DNA from: a virus
DNA: 64,000 bases
Virus record (IMG/VR): IMGVR_UViG_3300013094_000027
Span: 28,019 to 92,018 of that record
Direction: 5' to 3' (one strand)
Shown here: in pieces, positions 1-10,711 of the stretch
How positions within the stretch are numbered: position 1 is the stretch's first letter
Layout: each line of letters starts with the position of its first letter
The notes under the pieces: generated by a model
Seen by the model: the letters and a program-made list of their open reading frames with translations, nothing else
What the model was told of the DNA's origin: nothing
The model's database searches: none
Translations under genes and position numbers: made by a program

Positions 1-46
1 GCACAAACAATCTCTTCAATAGAGCTTACAAAGCTACAAACAATCT

Positions 47-508
47 CTACGAATAAAACAGAGAAATTTCTTTTTCTCTGCGTTTAGTTAAACCATCAAC
101 TACATTGCCTCCTGCATGATTCCATGCCATCCAGGATTGTTTTATTACATCTGGTGTAGCTTCATCGTTTATGTTTCTTGCAAGAGAAGATTTTGCAAAT
201 GCATTGCAACCAATATTATATACAAAACATCCTAACGCATCTATCATATGTTGATTAATATTTGTTTTGATTGTTTTTTGAATGCAAGGTAAGAAATTTT
301 TATTTAAATTGCAAAGTAATATTTGATTAGCGTAATCTTTTGAAATAGCTTTATCTTCTAATGTTACTTTTGTGCCGTCACAATAATAAGTTGATCCGTA
401 TCCTATAGTTGGGATGCCGACTATATCTTTGTAAGGTGCTGCTTTGTATCCTTCACATGAAGCGATTAAGTTAATACAATCTTGTGAAAATTTTAATGTG
501 TTGTCCAT
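47..508 (-). CDS. Endolysin, T4-type lysozyme (GH24 muramidase)
   Basis: A 153-residue protein matching the phage lysozyme fold that cleaves the MurNAc-GlcNAc bond of peptidoglycan. The diagnostic catalytic spacing Glu-8-Asp-5-Thr is present as E19 (CEGYKAAPYKD), D28 and T34, followed by IGYGS. Later lysozyme landmarks are also visible (DALGCFVYNIG and the C-terminal GLTKRREKE). The length is normal for the family and no signal peptide is seen, so export would need a holin. It is the last gene of the long leftward late block. It ends in TAG, and a TAA follows seven codons later. Confidence 0.93.
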   Translation of the reverse strand: MDNTLKFSQDCINLIASCEGYKAAPYKDIVGIPTIGYGSTYYCDGTKVTLEDKAISKDYANQILLCNLNKNFLPCIQKTIKTNINQHMIDALGCFVYNIGCNAFAKSSLARNINDEATPDVIKQSWMAWNHAGGNVVDGLTKRREKEISLFYS

Positions 509-520
509 ATAGTTTTAGTT

Positions 521-1771
521 TTACATTTTTTGAATTTTGTATCCTAGTTTTTGAAGTCTTGCAATTTCTTCGTCTGAAATATCATATTCACCACCAACTT
601 CATATTCTCTTAACATCATACCACCTTGTTGTGCCATCATTTGTGGAGCAAAATAACCTGCATTTTGAAAACCATAAGCACCTGTTGGACCTGTTAAATT
701 CATTTGACCATAACCTTGACCACTGATTCCTATTTCTCCTTTGCTGCCTGGTGTTGGATAATACATGTCGTTTGTTTGACCATGTTGCATTAAATAATTT
801 TGATAGTTGCGTGTTTTTTGATTTTGATTCATCATATAACCAATACCACTAAATAATCCTGCTGCAGAAGCAATTGCCGAAAGACCATAATGAGGATTTG
901 ATTGTTGTCCTGTTTCTTGTTCTGAATCATTACTCATTTGTTGTGGATGTGTTACAGGCATATCGTGCATTGCTGCTTGAGGTATATAAGAAATATTTTG
1001 TTTTTGTCGTGTAACTCCTGGTTGATTTTGACCATAATTAATATTAGGATGATGATAAGGATCATTACCTGTATTATAATTTATTGCTACTGGTGGTGCT
1101 TTTTTTACTGATTCTTCTTCAGAAGTTTCACCACCATCTTCTTTTTTATGGAATCCGTGATGTTTTTTAAATGTTTGTGTAAGTCTCCATTGAGGACTTC
1201 CTTTAGGACAATCATAGTTTGGTGATCCTGGAGTACAACGACCAGGATGTTTAATAGCATCTTGAATCCAATGTCCTCCTTTTTTCATTTCTTCACATTC
1301 AGGACATTCACCACCTTCTTGTTTAAGAGGTTTATATTTTGAAGATTTTTTATATAAAGATTTGCCTGTTCCTTCATCAATCATAGTACCACCTTCTTGA
1401 TAATAACCATTTGTTCCAAGATCATATGTACCTGAATATTGACCACCTTTTTTTAAAGTTTGAGGAACATCGGTATAAGCACCTGATTGTATAGGAAAAG
1501 GTACTTGTGAAGGTCTTTTATTACCAGAACCTCTTTTTTCTATTACATTGCGAAATTTATTATCAATACTTCTATCTTCAGGAAGTGCTTGATTTTGTTC
1601 TACATTTAATTGACCCCCTGCTTTATAAGAAGAATTTGTAGAAGTATCCCATGTATAAGAACCTCCTGTTCTCATATGTGGATAATCTTTAAAAAAAGAT
1701 TCTTTATCTGGATATTTGGAATAAAATTCTTTTTTATTTTTTATTCCTGCTTCTTTCATGAATGGATGCAT
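521..1771 (-). CDS. Virion protein with repeated Gly-Gly motifs (cargo-like)
   Basis: 416 residues of low-complexity, Q/N/G/Y-rich sequence. It carries many short blocks ending in a double glycine: MRTGGSY, YKAGGQL, LKKGGQY, YQEGGTM, KQEGGEC, MKKGGHW, KEDGGET, AQQGGMM, YEVGGEY. A small CPECE cysteine motif and one hydrophobic stretch (SAIASAAGLFSGIGYMM) lie in the second half. The same GG style occurs in the 1425-residue neighbour upstream, so the two probably act together. Position after the muzzle-like gene suggests a virion or ejected protein. The family is not recognised with certainty. Confidence 0.6.
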   Translation of the reverse strand: MHPFMKEAGIKNKKEFYSKYPDKESFFKDYPHMRTGGSYTWDTSTNSSYKAGGQLNVEQNQALPEDRSIDNKFRNVIEKRGSGNKRPSQVPFPIQSGAYTDVPQTLKKGGQYSGTYDLGTNGYYQEGGTMIDEGTGKSLYKKSSKYKPLKQEGGECPECEEMKKGGHWIQDAIKHPGRCTPGSPNYDCPKGSPQWRLTQTFKKHHGFHKKEDGGETSEEESVKKAPPVAINYNTGNDPYHHPNINYGQNQPGVTRQKQNISYIPQAAMHDMPVTHPQQMSNDSEQETGQQSNPHYGLSAIASAAGLFSGIGYMMNQNQKTRNYQNYLMQHGQTNDMYYPTPGSKGEIGISGQGYGQMNLTGPTGAYGFQNAGYFAPQMMAQQGGMMLREYEVGGEYDISDEEIARLQKLGYKIQKM

Positions 1772-1775
1772 ATTA

Positions 1776-4700
1776 TTAAAATTTATTTATTGCTGGATGT
1801 GGATTATATGTACTACGATCAACTTTTTTTTGAGTTCTTCCTTTATATTGTCTTTTTTTAGTATTGGGTAATGCAACAGGTTGTTCATCTTGATTTAACC
1901 AATCATATTGTTGTGGTTGTTGTTGTTCACCACCTTGTTGCTTTATATCACCACCATACTTCTTAGCCCAACCTCTTTCAGTTGGTAGTTTCTTTTCATA
2001 TACAGGCAAAACAAATTGATCAGTATCTTTAGGGCCTTTAAGAACTTTTTGTTTACCTATTGCATCTATAATGGCTACAGGAACTTGTGGGTTATCTAAT
2101 CCTCTAAAAGTTGTTTGTTGTCCATTTCCTGGGAAGTACATTTCATTTCCCATAGTAGGATCATTTAAGCCTATGTATTTTTGAAAATGAGTTAATGGTA
2201 CTGTTGGTCCACCCATTTGTTTTTTAGGTATAGAACCTCCGTATTTATTTTTATTCATAAAAAACTTATCATTTAAAAGATCAGTCATTTTTATAGGTTT
2301 TAAAAATAAATCTTCTGATTTACTTTTATTATACTGATTTACTCCTGCATCATAATCCTCTTTTTTAATAGGAATTCCATTTCTTTTATAAGTAGGTATT
2401 TGTCTAATTTTACCTGATTTTGTTTTATTTTTATTTATATAATATTCATATTGATCTCCATTTACTTTGAAAGATGGTGTTATTTTTTGTTTGTCTGCTT
2501 GAGTTAATGCTCTATCTGGTTGATTATAAGTTCTTCCAAATTCTCCATTATCAAAAGTAGGCTCATGTCTCTCTGTAATTCCTAAATCTTTTAACATTTG
2601 AGGATTGTCAAATCCTAACATTTTTTGTGCCCTTGTATATCCTTTTAGTTGAATAGGCTTCAACTGTTTATTAAAAATATCAGCATCAGAACTATTTAAT
2701 ATTTCATTATACTTTTGAGCATTCCAATCAGGGTGTCCTTCTAAAGCAGATATAAGATTCTCTGGTATACTCTCATCTCTTAAAGGAACTTCTACTTTAT
2801 TACCCCTATATTCATCAATATAGTATTCTGGTTTAAAAGGTTTATCATTAAACCACGCATTTGCTTGTTCTGATTGTAATCTGTCTCTATCTCCTTTGAT
2901 TATATTAAACCTATTTTTAATTTTATCATTAATTGTTTTTAACTGTTCTGATGCTTTTTGATTAGCTTCTAAATATTTAGCTTTATTAGGATCTTCATAT
3001 GGAATATTATATTGACTACCATACTCGTCTGTAACAGTTCTATAGTTTTTAAAGTTTAATTCATGAGGATTAGTTTTTACATTATCCGAAATAATAGGGT
3101 AACCTCTTTCATCTAATTCTTGTCCTACATTATATATAGGAACTGTTTTAGGATCAATCTCTGTAACAAAAGGCATAGGAGTATTACCCTTTGTTTTCTT
3201 TATAGTAGACATTGGGAATCCTCCTGTATAAGGTATGTGTTCTGCTGTTTGTACTATGGGAGCTTCTTTTGCAGCAGCTTTCATATAGTTATATGGGTTA
3301 AACATTTCTCCAATAGTTCCTGCCGTAACTACTTTATCAGCAAAATCTGCTGCAACATTCCATTTGTTTTTAGGGTCTTGCATTTCAGAAGTTACCTGTG
3401 CTTGTTTCTGGAGTTCATCCCAATCTACCATACCATGTTGTTGGGCATATTGATCTCTTACCCATTGGGGAGTATCTTGTGCTTTTTTTATATATGTTGG
3501 TGCAGGAGCATGATAACTTTGTAACCAATCGTTATAACCTAACTCCTGAAGTTGTTTGGCTGATTGATCGTCTCTACTTGGTTGTTTAAGGTAAGGTGTG
3601 GGTAGTGTGCCTCCTGTTTGATATTTTTGTAACCATCCTCCATTTCTTTTCTCTGGTATCCATTGATTCTCCTGTCCTGGTAAAAACCCTCTTTTATAGA
3701 AACCTTCCGGTCTTTCTAAATCATATGAACCTTTTTCTGGGTTAAATTTTGTTTTAGGGGATAACCATTCAGGACCATTGGGATTAAGACTATTAATATC
3801 TACAGGGGATTGCTTTGTGTTGTAATTTATTGGTAAATCTTGAAAAGGTTGATTAGGTTGTTTATTTATATCTATACCTTTTTTGTATAAAATAGGTTGT
3901 ATAGGCTTTTTATATACAACGTTTCCAGCATTATTCCCTTTATTCCTTTCTTCAAAAATAGGTAATATTTTCCTATGTGCTAAATCAGGTGAGCTTTCTG
4001 CATTATTCCAATAATAATTTTTATCTTTGTTTATTAATGCATTTCCTACTTTTTGTAATATTTGATCCTTTCTGTCACCTTCTAAAACAGAAGTACTGTC
4101 TGCTCCTAGTCTATTGTGGTTATTTCTAATTAAATTAACAAAATTATTATACCTTTCTAAATCCTCTTTACTGTCTGCTTTCCTCCAATCTTCTCTAGGA
4201 TTATTATTTAAAAAAGGTATTCTTGTACCAGGCTCAATGCCTTCTAAAGATTCTTGTAATTTTGTATAATTATAAAGATTTAAACTATCATTATAACTTC
4301 TCAATCTTGGGTCATTAGGATCATGAGTTATAATAGGAGGTAATTGACCTCCTTGTTGCATCTTAGATTGTGTATTCTTAGTACTATACTTATCCAGCCA
4401 TCCCATATCAATTATCTTTAAACTTGTTATCGAATGGGTTGATTGATCATCTCTGCTTGGTTGTTTTAGGTAAGGTGTGGGTAGTGTGCCTCCTAATTGT
4501 TTTTTGGGTAATTCTACTCTACGCATCCAATCAACAGGTATAACTTTATCAATACTATCTTGTCTTATTATAGGAGATTTATAAACAGAATTGCCCTTAC
4601 TATCTATGTGCTCAAATTGAATTTTAGACCAATCTATTTTAGGAGAATCTATTGGAGTTGGTAAATATTGTTGTTTAGAAGGTTCTGATTTTTTAGAATT

Positions 4701-6053
4701 ATTTTGTTTTAATTTTTTAATAGATTGTGCGGTTGTAGGTTGTTGTACAGGAAAAGGTATTGTATCTGATACAGTAGTAGTATCAGAAGGTTGTATTTGA
4801 TCATCTCTTTTATCTGTTTGAGTTGTTAGGTATTGTAATGGATTAGTGGGGTGATTAGGGTTATGAAAATCGAAACCTTTTGCAAATAATTCTAATTGTG
4901 CATCTTGTAAATCTCTAGCTATTTGATCGTGTACCCATGTATGAGGATCCAAACTATAATCACTAGGTAAATGATCAGCATTTACACTATAAGTTTTTCC
5001 ACTTTTTGATGTATATGTAGAATTATTTTTTATACCTCCTTGAGAAGGTTTATCTATAAAATCATCGTTAAATAATTTATGTTCAGGCAAAGTATTATCT
5101 CCTACATATTCACCTTCTTCAAATATTGGTTTTTGAAACTGTTGCTTCCATTGATGTTCTGGTTTTAATACACGTTCCCCTCGTTGAAAAGGTTCATACT
5201 GTTTTGAATCTATTTCATCAAACTGTTTTAAATCATTTTTTGCTGTGTTTATTCTATCTTTTATATTATTTAATGTCTTTTGATCCTCTGTTGAAAATTT
5301 TGCTTTTTTTATTTGTTCTATCTCTGTTTGAGATAATTTTCTTGATTTAGGAGTCCCATATAATTTATTAGGTGTACCATCGCTATTAAATGGCTGATCC
5401 CCGAAAATGCTTCCATGAGTGTATTCATTTACTACAGGATTACCATTTTCATCAAATTCTGAAAAATATGGTTTATCTCTATAAAATTGTGCTCCATATT
5501 GGTTTACATGACTAGGTGTAGCAAATTTACCTTCTAAAGGTTTAGGAAAAAAAGAGTTTTGAAATTCGTTACTAACTCCTTTTATAGCCCCTACATCCAT
5601 AAGGGTATTTATAAACTTATTTGGTAAGTTCTGAGTACTGTCTCTAAAATGCTCTAATGTTGCAGTTCTTTTAGCGGCATCTAAATAGGTCATTGGGTTT
5701 AAAACATCTATAGCAGCATCATATTTATTCCTATCTGCCATTCTATTAAAATAATCAGGCAAATTACCATAATCATTATAAAATTGAATAGCAGTCATAG
5801 GATTACGTACAATATCACCAATTTTGTTTATTAAAGGTCTTTTAGGCTGAGAGGGTTGTACCTGCATATTATCCTGTTTGGTTTTCATATCCATTACATT
5901 CAACCATTGAGAATCTAAAGGAGGTAATTTAGGTGCAATATATTTAGTAGGTACTTCTTCTTTTGTACCTCCTTGTTGAAGACGACTTAACAAACCTCCT
6001 TTTTTGTATTTTCCTTTCCATCCTGTCAGATCGAAATATTCATGGTACTTCAT
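1776..6053 (-). CDS. Large virion cargo-like protein with W-K-Y-GG repeats
   Basis: 1425 residues, hydrophilic and rich in K, N, Q, P and D. Short motifs of the form W-(L/A/K)-x-K-Y ending in GG recur: GWKGKYKKGG at the N terminus, GWLDKYSTK and QQGG, GWLQKYQTGG, KNKYGGS, GWAKKYGGD. An 18-residue segment beginning GGTLPTPYLKQPSRDD is present twice, and its DNA (about 3559-3613 and 4439-4494) is nearly identical. This points to internal module duplication. crAss-like phages carry large cargo proteins in this position, which are ejected with the DNA. Assigning this gene to that role is an inference from position and style. Confidence 0.6.
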   Translation of the reverse strand: MKYHEYFDLTGWKGKYKKGGLLSRLQQGGTKEEVPTKYIAPKLPPLDSQWLNVMDMKTKQDNMQVQPSQPKRPLINKIGDIVRNPMTAIQFYNDYGNLPDYFNRMADRNKYDAAIDVLNPMTYLDAAKRTATLEHFRDSTQNLPNKFINTLMDVGAIKGVSNEFQNSFFPKPLEGKFATPSHVNQYGAQFYRDKPYFSEFDENGNPVVNEYTHGSIFGDQPFNSDGTPNKLYGTPKSRKLSQTEIEQIKKAKFSTEDQKTLNNIKDRINTAKNDLKQFDEIDSKQYEPFQRGERVLKPEHQWKQQFQKPIFEEGEYVGDNTLPEHKLFNDDFIDKPSQGGIKNNSTYTSKSGKTYSVNADHLPSDYSLDPHTWVHDQIARDLQDAQLELFAKGFDFHNPNHPTNPLQYLTTQTDKRDDQIQPSDTTTVSDTIPFPVQQPTTAQSIKKLKQNNSKKSEPSKQQYLPTPIDSPKIDWSKIQFEHIDSKGNSVYKSPIIRQDSIDKVIPVDWMRRVELPKKQLGGTLPTPYLKQPSRDDQSTHSITSLKIIDMGWLDKYSTKNTQSKMQQGGQLPPIITHDPNDPRLRSYNDSLNLYNYTKLQESLEGIEPGTRIPFLNNNPREDWRKADSKEDLERYNNFVNLIRNNHNRLGADSTSVLEGDRKDQILQKVGNALINKDKNYYWNNAESSPDLAHRKILPIFEERNKGNNAGNVVYKKPIQPILYKKGIDINKQPNQPFQDLPINYNTKQSPVDINSLNPNGPEWLSPKTKFNPEKGSYDLERPEGFYKRGFLPGQENQWIPEKRNGGWLQKYQTGGTLPTPYLKQPSRDDQSAKQLQELGYNDWLQSYHAPAPTYIKKAQDTPQWVRDQYAQQHGMVDWDELQKQAQVTSEMQDPKNKWNVAADFADKVVTAGTIGEMFNPYNYMKAAAKEAPIVQTAEHIPYTGGFPMSTIKKTKGNTPMPFVTEIDPKTVPIYNVGQELDERGYPIISDNVKTNPHELNFKNYRTVTDEYGSQYNIPYEDPNKAKYLEANQKASEQLKTINDKIKNRFNIIKGDRDRLQSEQANAWFNDKPFKPEYYIDEYRGNKVEVPLRDESIPENLISALEGHPDWNAQKYNEILNSSDADIFNKQLKPIQLKGYTRAQKMLGFDNPQMLKDLGITERHEPTFDNGEFGRTYNQPDRALTQADKQKITPSFKVNGDQYEYYINKNKTKSGKIRQIPTYKRNGIPIKKEDYDAGVNQYNKSKSEDLFLKPIKMTDLLNDKFFMNKNKYGGSIPKKQMGGPTVPLTHFQKYIGLNDPTMGNEMYFPGNGQQTTFRGLDNPQVPVAIIDAIGKQKVLKGPKDTDQFVLPVYEKKLPTERGWAKKYGGDIKQQGGEQQQPQQYDWLNQDEQPVALPNTKKRQYKGRTQKKVDRSTYNPHPAINKF

Positions 6054-9000
6054 TATCTTATACTTTCTTGATTATTAGATTTTGATAAATATAATTGTAA
6101 TCTACTGCCATTAGGGTTATTTTTTTTTAAGAAGATTTTTGCAAATTCTCCTCTGAATTTTTTTCTTTGTATTTGTTCTTTATTATAATTCAAAGCATCA
6201 ATATTTAAAGAAAAATCAACACCGTTATCACTTGTTATAATAGATTGTTGTTGTGCATTTGAATATTCCCCTCTGTCATTAGTAATATCCCAAAATTGTG
6301 ATATTCTGTATTTACGTTCTTTAAATCCATATAGAATATCTATACTTGAAGTATTTACATTTGGATAATTAATTTCTAAATAAGGGTTTGCAGGTTTAGG
6401 ATTTAAATTTAATAATCCACTACATTGCTCATTATTATAAACAATAAGATTATCAAAATTATTATCATATTCTAAAAATCTATCCCATCCATTAGCTTTA
6501 TAAATCCATGTATCTAAATAGTATTCTATGTTTTTTAGAGTTGTAAAATTATTTGGTGCTGTGTTTATAATATATTCAATACTCATTTCATATTGAACAC
6601 CATAATAATTTGCAAATAAATCTGTTCTTTGATTATGTGTCCAAAGTGCATTATTTTTACTTGTTATATTATGATTTCTTGCTGTAATAGAAAAATCAGG
6701 AAACCAACTATGATAACTTAACCAACAATCATTTTTACAATCATAAGAAACTGTCCAAGAGCAATCTTCAAAAAACTGAGTATCTGTAAAAGGAATTGGT
6801 TTTTTAATGCTTTGTTCTGTTCCTAAAGTATCATAAAACAAACCATTACTAAGCTGAATTGCTTTTAAATTAATTGCTTTATAATCTTTTTTAGAAACAT
6901 ATAAAATGTCATTAGTCTCATCATATGAGATCTGCATACCAACACCAGCAATAGGGTTATCATATAAAGGATAATTAGGAAATTGTTGTAATAAATAAGA
7001 AGGCATATATTTTGCAAACCACCATTTAAGACCTTTTGCAGAAATTTCATCTAATGTTTCGCCTTTTCTAAAGACTTTACCCGATGCTTGAGAAACCCAA
7101 AATAAACCATGTGGTGTATTTAAAGCACTATATTTAGACTTAGTATTTCCATAATTAATTCCTTTTTCTGTATTAACTACATTTTGTAAAGGTTGGTTAA
7201 ATAAACCACCGTCACCAATTGTTATTTGCGTTGTAGTTGACTCACCTTGTTCAAGAACTTGAACACCTGTAAATTCTACAGGAGAGGATTCATCCATTAA
7301 AAAGATTGCACCTGTTTTAGAAACAGGTTTTATTGCTCTAACAGGAGTTGTAAAATCATAATAATTATTTGGCAAAAATTGTTTCCAATTATCAATTGTT
7401 AATTCTTCAGTTTGTGGTAAAGAGTATATAACTCGTCTAGGATAATAATTATCACAACTGTAAGCAAGAATAGGATCATAATCATATGATAAAGTTTGAC
7501 CAAATGAAATATATTGAGTATAAAATTTGTTTACAGAAAGCGAATAATCATATTTATAAAAAGGATCTGATTTTATTATGTCTGATCTAAATAATCTACT
7601 TAAATCTGAAAAGCCATAAGGGTCATAAAATTTTTGTGCATCTAAATCACCATAATCTCTAAAGCCTACATTAACATCAGATTCTACATAAAAATCACGT
7701 ACACCATTACAGAACAAATAAAAATTACCTGAATCAACATAAAAAGCAGAACCTAATAAATTATATCCTGTTTGTTCGTTATCTAATCTTCTATAATTAG
7801 AAGCAAAATTTATTAAATGACCCGGCACTTGATAATTATCAATCCAAAAACCAGGATAAGGTACATTTATATAATCACGATAATTATACATGTAATCTTC
7901 AACAACATCAATAAGCCAATCATTAAAAAATAACATTGGATTTTTTTCAGTATATCTGTTTATATATGTATCGCCACCAAAAAGTACTGGTGTAGAAGTT
8001 CCTGTTAAAGGACCATTAGAGATTAATAATTCTTTTACAGAATATATTTGTCCGTATTGTGAAGGCATATTTAATTTCAATCCTGTGTAATAACAAGAAG
8101 TTGAAGTATATGCCTGATTTGTACCACCATTAGGATTTTGTGATATTGTATATCTTGTTACATCTTTTGGTACACCATAATTTGCATCAGGTGCAGGTAA
8201 AGAATTACTAATAGCAAGTGCAACAAAACTATTGCGATACAAATTGTTTATTTCAAAACTGTTAAACATTTGCACCCTACTATCTACATATTGATAATCA
8301 TTTACATTACTAAGAGACCAATTATTATTTCCTAAATATTGATATTCGTTATAATAAGAATGACCGTTAAATTGAGCAGCATATTGTTTTGCCGGTATAA
8401 GACCTTTAATTACTCTATATATTTGTTCTTCTACCATTGCTGTTTGCATAGGCAACATTGCAGCAGCTAATGCTATATTAGCTACTTTATAAGCAACATA
8501 CGCAGCTTCACTAAGAACACCAGTAGCATCTGAAGGATAAGTTATTGGACCACCTATTAATGTTGTCCAAGGCATACTGTCTGTTCCTGTTAATTGAACA
8601 TTATATGAACCTCCTGCAGCAATTCCTGTTATTGTTGAAAAATCTACTAGTAATGCAACAAGTGTAGAAAGAATACTATCAAAATTAGTTGCAACTTTAA
8701 ACATAGGATGTTTATAAGGTGTTTCAAAAATACCTTGTTGCAAACCATAAATTGCCTGATATACTTTTAATTGAGGTGAACCTAAGAAAGGTTTTTCAAA
8801 AACTGTATCTGGTGAATGAAAAGAATAATGTTCAAATAATATATTTTTATTATATGGATAAGCACTTCCGCCACCTAACCAATTATTTGAAGTATTACCG
8901 TTTGTTCCACCTAAAGTTATTTGATTTATATTATATGTTAAATAAGGATCTGGTCGTAAATCATTTGCAGGATAATTTTGAAAAAGTCCAAATTGTTGTG

Positions 9001-10711
9001 ATACACCTGCAACACCTGTACCATATATAGGATATTGGCACATGTTGTTTATTATACCTTTAGCAATAATAGATTTTTGACCTTCTCTAGAGCCTCTAAG
9101 TATTTCATAACCAACAATAGTTGTAATTACATTACCATGATTATCTACTGGAGGTTGTATATTATTAAATTGAACACCAAGTACATTTATATATGCTGAA
9201 TTAGGAGTTCTTGGTGTAAAGTGAGATACTCCTGAAACAGTTTGATCTGGAAATTTATGATGTCTAATAAATTGTCCACATAAATCCCATTCAGGATGTC
9301 CTGCAACATTTGCATTATATACTAAAGGTTGATCTGAAGGATACTGTTCTGTTGATTGCCAATAACCCATTAAACCTGTAACAATCACTACACCACCATC
9401 AGGTAATGTAGAAGTAGCTGTAGATAATATAGAAGCTGTATTTTGTACAGACCAATTTAAATCGGTACTTGCATTATATGCTCTACCGGGTATATGATAA
9501 GAAGCACTTTTATCACCTGTATTATATATCCATCTTATAAAAAAACAATATTGTTCATCTGACATATAACTATAATTATTGCCAGAAAAATATTGTGTTG
9601 TTCCCGGTACTAATGCTGTACCTTGATAATATTTTTCAGGATACTGTACAAGCACCCATTCTGCATTTATTTGATTTGCAAGTGGTTGATAATTAAAATC
9701 AGGTCTTTCACTTATTCCACTACGAATAAGATAATTATTTACAGCCCAAATTGTATCTGATTTTTCAAAATGAGGTGTTTGTAAAGGCAATGTGTTTAAA
9801 CTAACAACAGGTAGCGTTGTATTAATACTATCAATATGAATGGTAGATTCTGTTGTATAATATAATCCTAATTGACGTGCAACTAATTGTCCATTATTAT
9901 AACTTATAATAGCAATGATCATTTCTTCAAAATGAGTAGTGTCTGCATTTTGAATATTTAAAACTAAAGCACCTGCAATATTATTATGGCTAAAAATAGC
10001 TTGAGTATTAGAAAATACTACATAATCAGTAACTTTAATTCCGTTTTGTGCATATGCCAAAGCAACCTGATAAGTACCATTTTCTAAAGTTCCTGCTGTT
10101 TGCGATTTATTTAATGTTATATTAGGAACATTTACTAAAGGAGCTAATTGTATATTATTACAATTTAATACGTCTGTATTTACACAAGTAGTACAAGTTG
10201 TTGGTGGTGTACCTGTAGTAGTACAATTTTGAATCCAAATAAGATTATTTACATTAGAAGTATTTGTATCTACATATCTGTCAGGATTTCTTTTTCCGTC
10301 AGACCAATAAACATTAAAACCACAATCATAATTTCTTCTTGCAGCACCTGTTATAGGATTTGTTGTACTAAAATTAAGGCAAGGACAATTAGAAAATTTT
10401 GTATAAATACAATTATCTGTGTCCACAATACCTATTTCTGAATTACCGCTTATAGTGGGATCTAAAGAAGAGTTATCTGTGCAAAAAACCATCCATAAAG
10501 CTCCATCTAAAGGTATGGCTCCAATTAATTGATATGGTAAATTTACACATAATTGATTAGCACTTTCCGTAGAAAGTGTTAATTGATCACCAGATTGAGT
10601 TGAATTAATAACATTTTTTGCAAAAGTCCACATTTCAGGATTTTGCAAATATGTTACTAAATCTCTATATAAACCTTTAGTGAATTTATTATTTGTTTCT
10701 GGATTAGGCAA
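6053..10711 (-). CDS. Tail muzzle / tail stabilisation-like protein
   Basis: 1552 residues, mostly beta-rich and aromatic/Asn-rich with no obvious coiled coil. The N terminus (PETNNKFTKGLYRDL, then NPEMWTFAKNVINST, QLIGAIPLDGALWMVFCT) has the style of the large crAss-like tail protein first called stabilisation protein and later muzzle, which forms the distal tail opening. Size and position, after the ring proteins and before the cargo-like genes, agree. Its first codons overlap the end of the upstream zincin-like gene by 8 bases, so the two are translationally coupled. Identification rests on resemblance and order. Confidence 0.65.
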   Translation of the reverse strand: MPNPETNNKFTKGLYRDLVTYLQNPEMWTFAKNVINSTQSGDQLTLSTESANQLCVNLPYQLIGAIPLDGALWMVFCTDNSSLDPTISGNSEIGIVDTDNCIYTKFSNCPCLNFSTTNPITGAARRNYDCGFNVYWSDGKRNPDRYVDTNTSNVNNLIWIQNCTTTGTPPTTCTTCVNTDVLNCNNIQLAPLVNVPNITLNKSQTAGTLENGTYQVALAYAQNGIKVTDYVVFSNTQAIFSHNNIAGALVLNIQNADTTHFEEMIIAIISYNNGQLVARQLGLYYTTESTIHIDSINTTLPVVSLNTLPLQTPHFEKSDTIWAVNNYLIRSGISERPDFNYQPLANQINAEWVLVQYPEKYYQGTALVPGTTQYFSGNNYSYMSDEQYCFFIRWIYNTGDKSASYHIPGRAYNASTDLNWSVQNTASILSTATSTLPDGGVVIVTGLMGYWQSTEQYPSDQPLVYNANVAGHPEWDLCGQFIRHHKFPDQTVSGVSHFTPRTPNSAYINVLGVQFNNIQPPVDNHGNVITTIVGYEILRGSREGQKSIIAKGIINNMCQYPIYGTGVAGVSQQFGLFQNYPANDLRPDPYLTYNINQITLGGTNGNTSNNWLGGGSAYPYNKNILFEHYSFHSPDTVFEKPFLGSPQLKVYQAIYGLQQGIFETPYKHPMFKVATNFDSILSTLVALLVDFSTITGIAAGGSYNVQLTGTDSMPWTTLIGGPITYPSDATGVLSEAAYVAYKVANIALAAAMLPMQTAMVEEQIYRVIKGLIPAKQYAAQFNGHSYYNEYQYLGNNNWSLSNVNDYQYVDSRVQMFNSFEINNLYRNSFVALAISNSLPAPDANYGVPKDVTRYTISQNPNGGTNQAYTSTSCYYTGLKLNMPSQYGQIYSVKELLISNGPLTGTSTPVLFGGDTYINRYTEKNPMLFFNDWLIDVVEDYMYNYRDYINVPYPGFWIDNYQVPGHLINFASNYRRLDNEQTGYNLLGSAFYVDSGNFYLFCNGVRDFYVESDVNVGFRDYGDLDAQKFYDPYGFSDLSRLFRSDIIKSDPFYKYDYSLSVNKFYTQYISFGQTLSYDYDPILAYSCDNYYPRRVIYSLPQTEELTIDNWKQFLPNNYYDFTTPVRAIKPVSKTGAIFLMDESSPVEFTGVQVLEQGESTTTQITIGDGGLFNQPLQNVVNTEKGINYGNTKSKYSALNTPHGLFWVSQASGKVFRKGETLDEISAKGLKWWFAKYMPSYLLQQFPNYPLYDNPIAGVGMQISYDETNDILYVSKKDYKAINLKAIQLSNGLFYDTLGTEQSIKKPIPFTDTQFFEDCSWTVSYDCKNDCWLSYHSWFPDFSITARNHNITSKNNALWTHNQRTDLFANYYGVQYEMSIEYIINTAPNNFTTLKNIEYYLDTWIYKANGWDRFLEYDNNFDNLIVYNNEQCSGLLNLNPKPANPYLEINYPNVNTSSIDILYGFKERKYRISQFWDITNDRGEYSNAQQQSIITSDNGVDFSLNIDALNYNKEQIQRKKFRGEFAKIFLKKNNPNGSRLQLYLSKSNNQESIR

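Noticed and set aside
47-49. TAG at the end of the lysozyme as a recoded Gln codon
   Set aside because: The length is already normal for the family, and read-through would add only six more residues before TAA.
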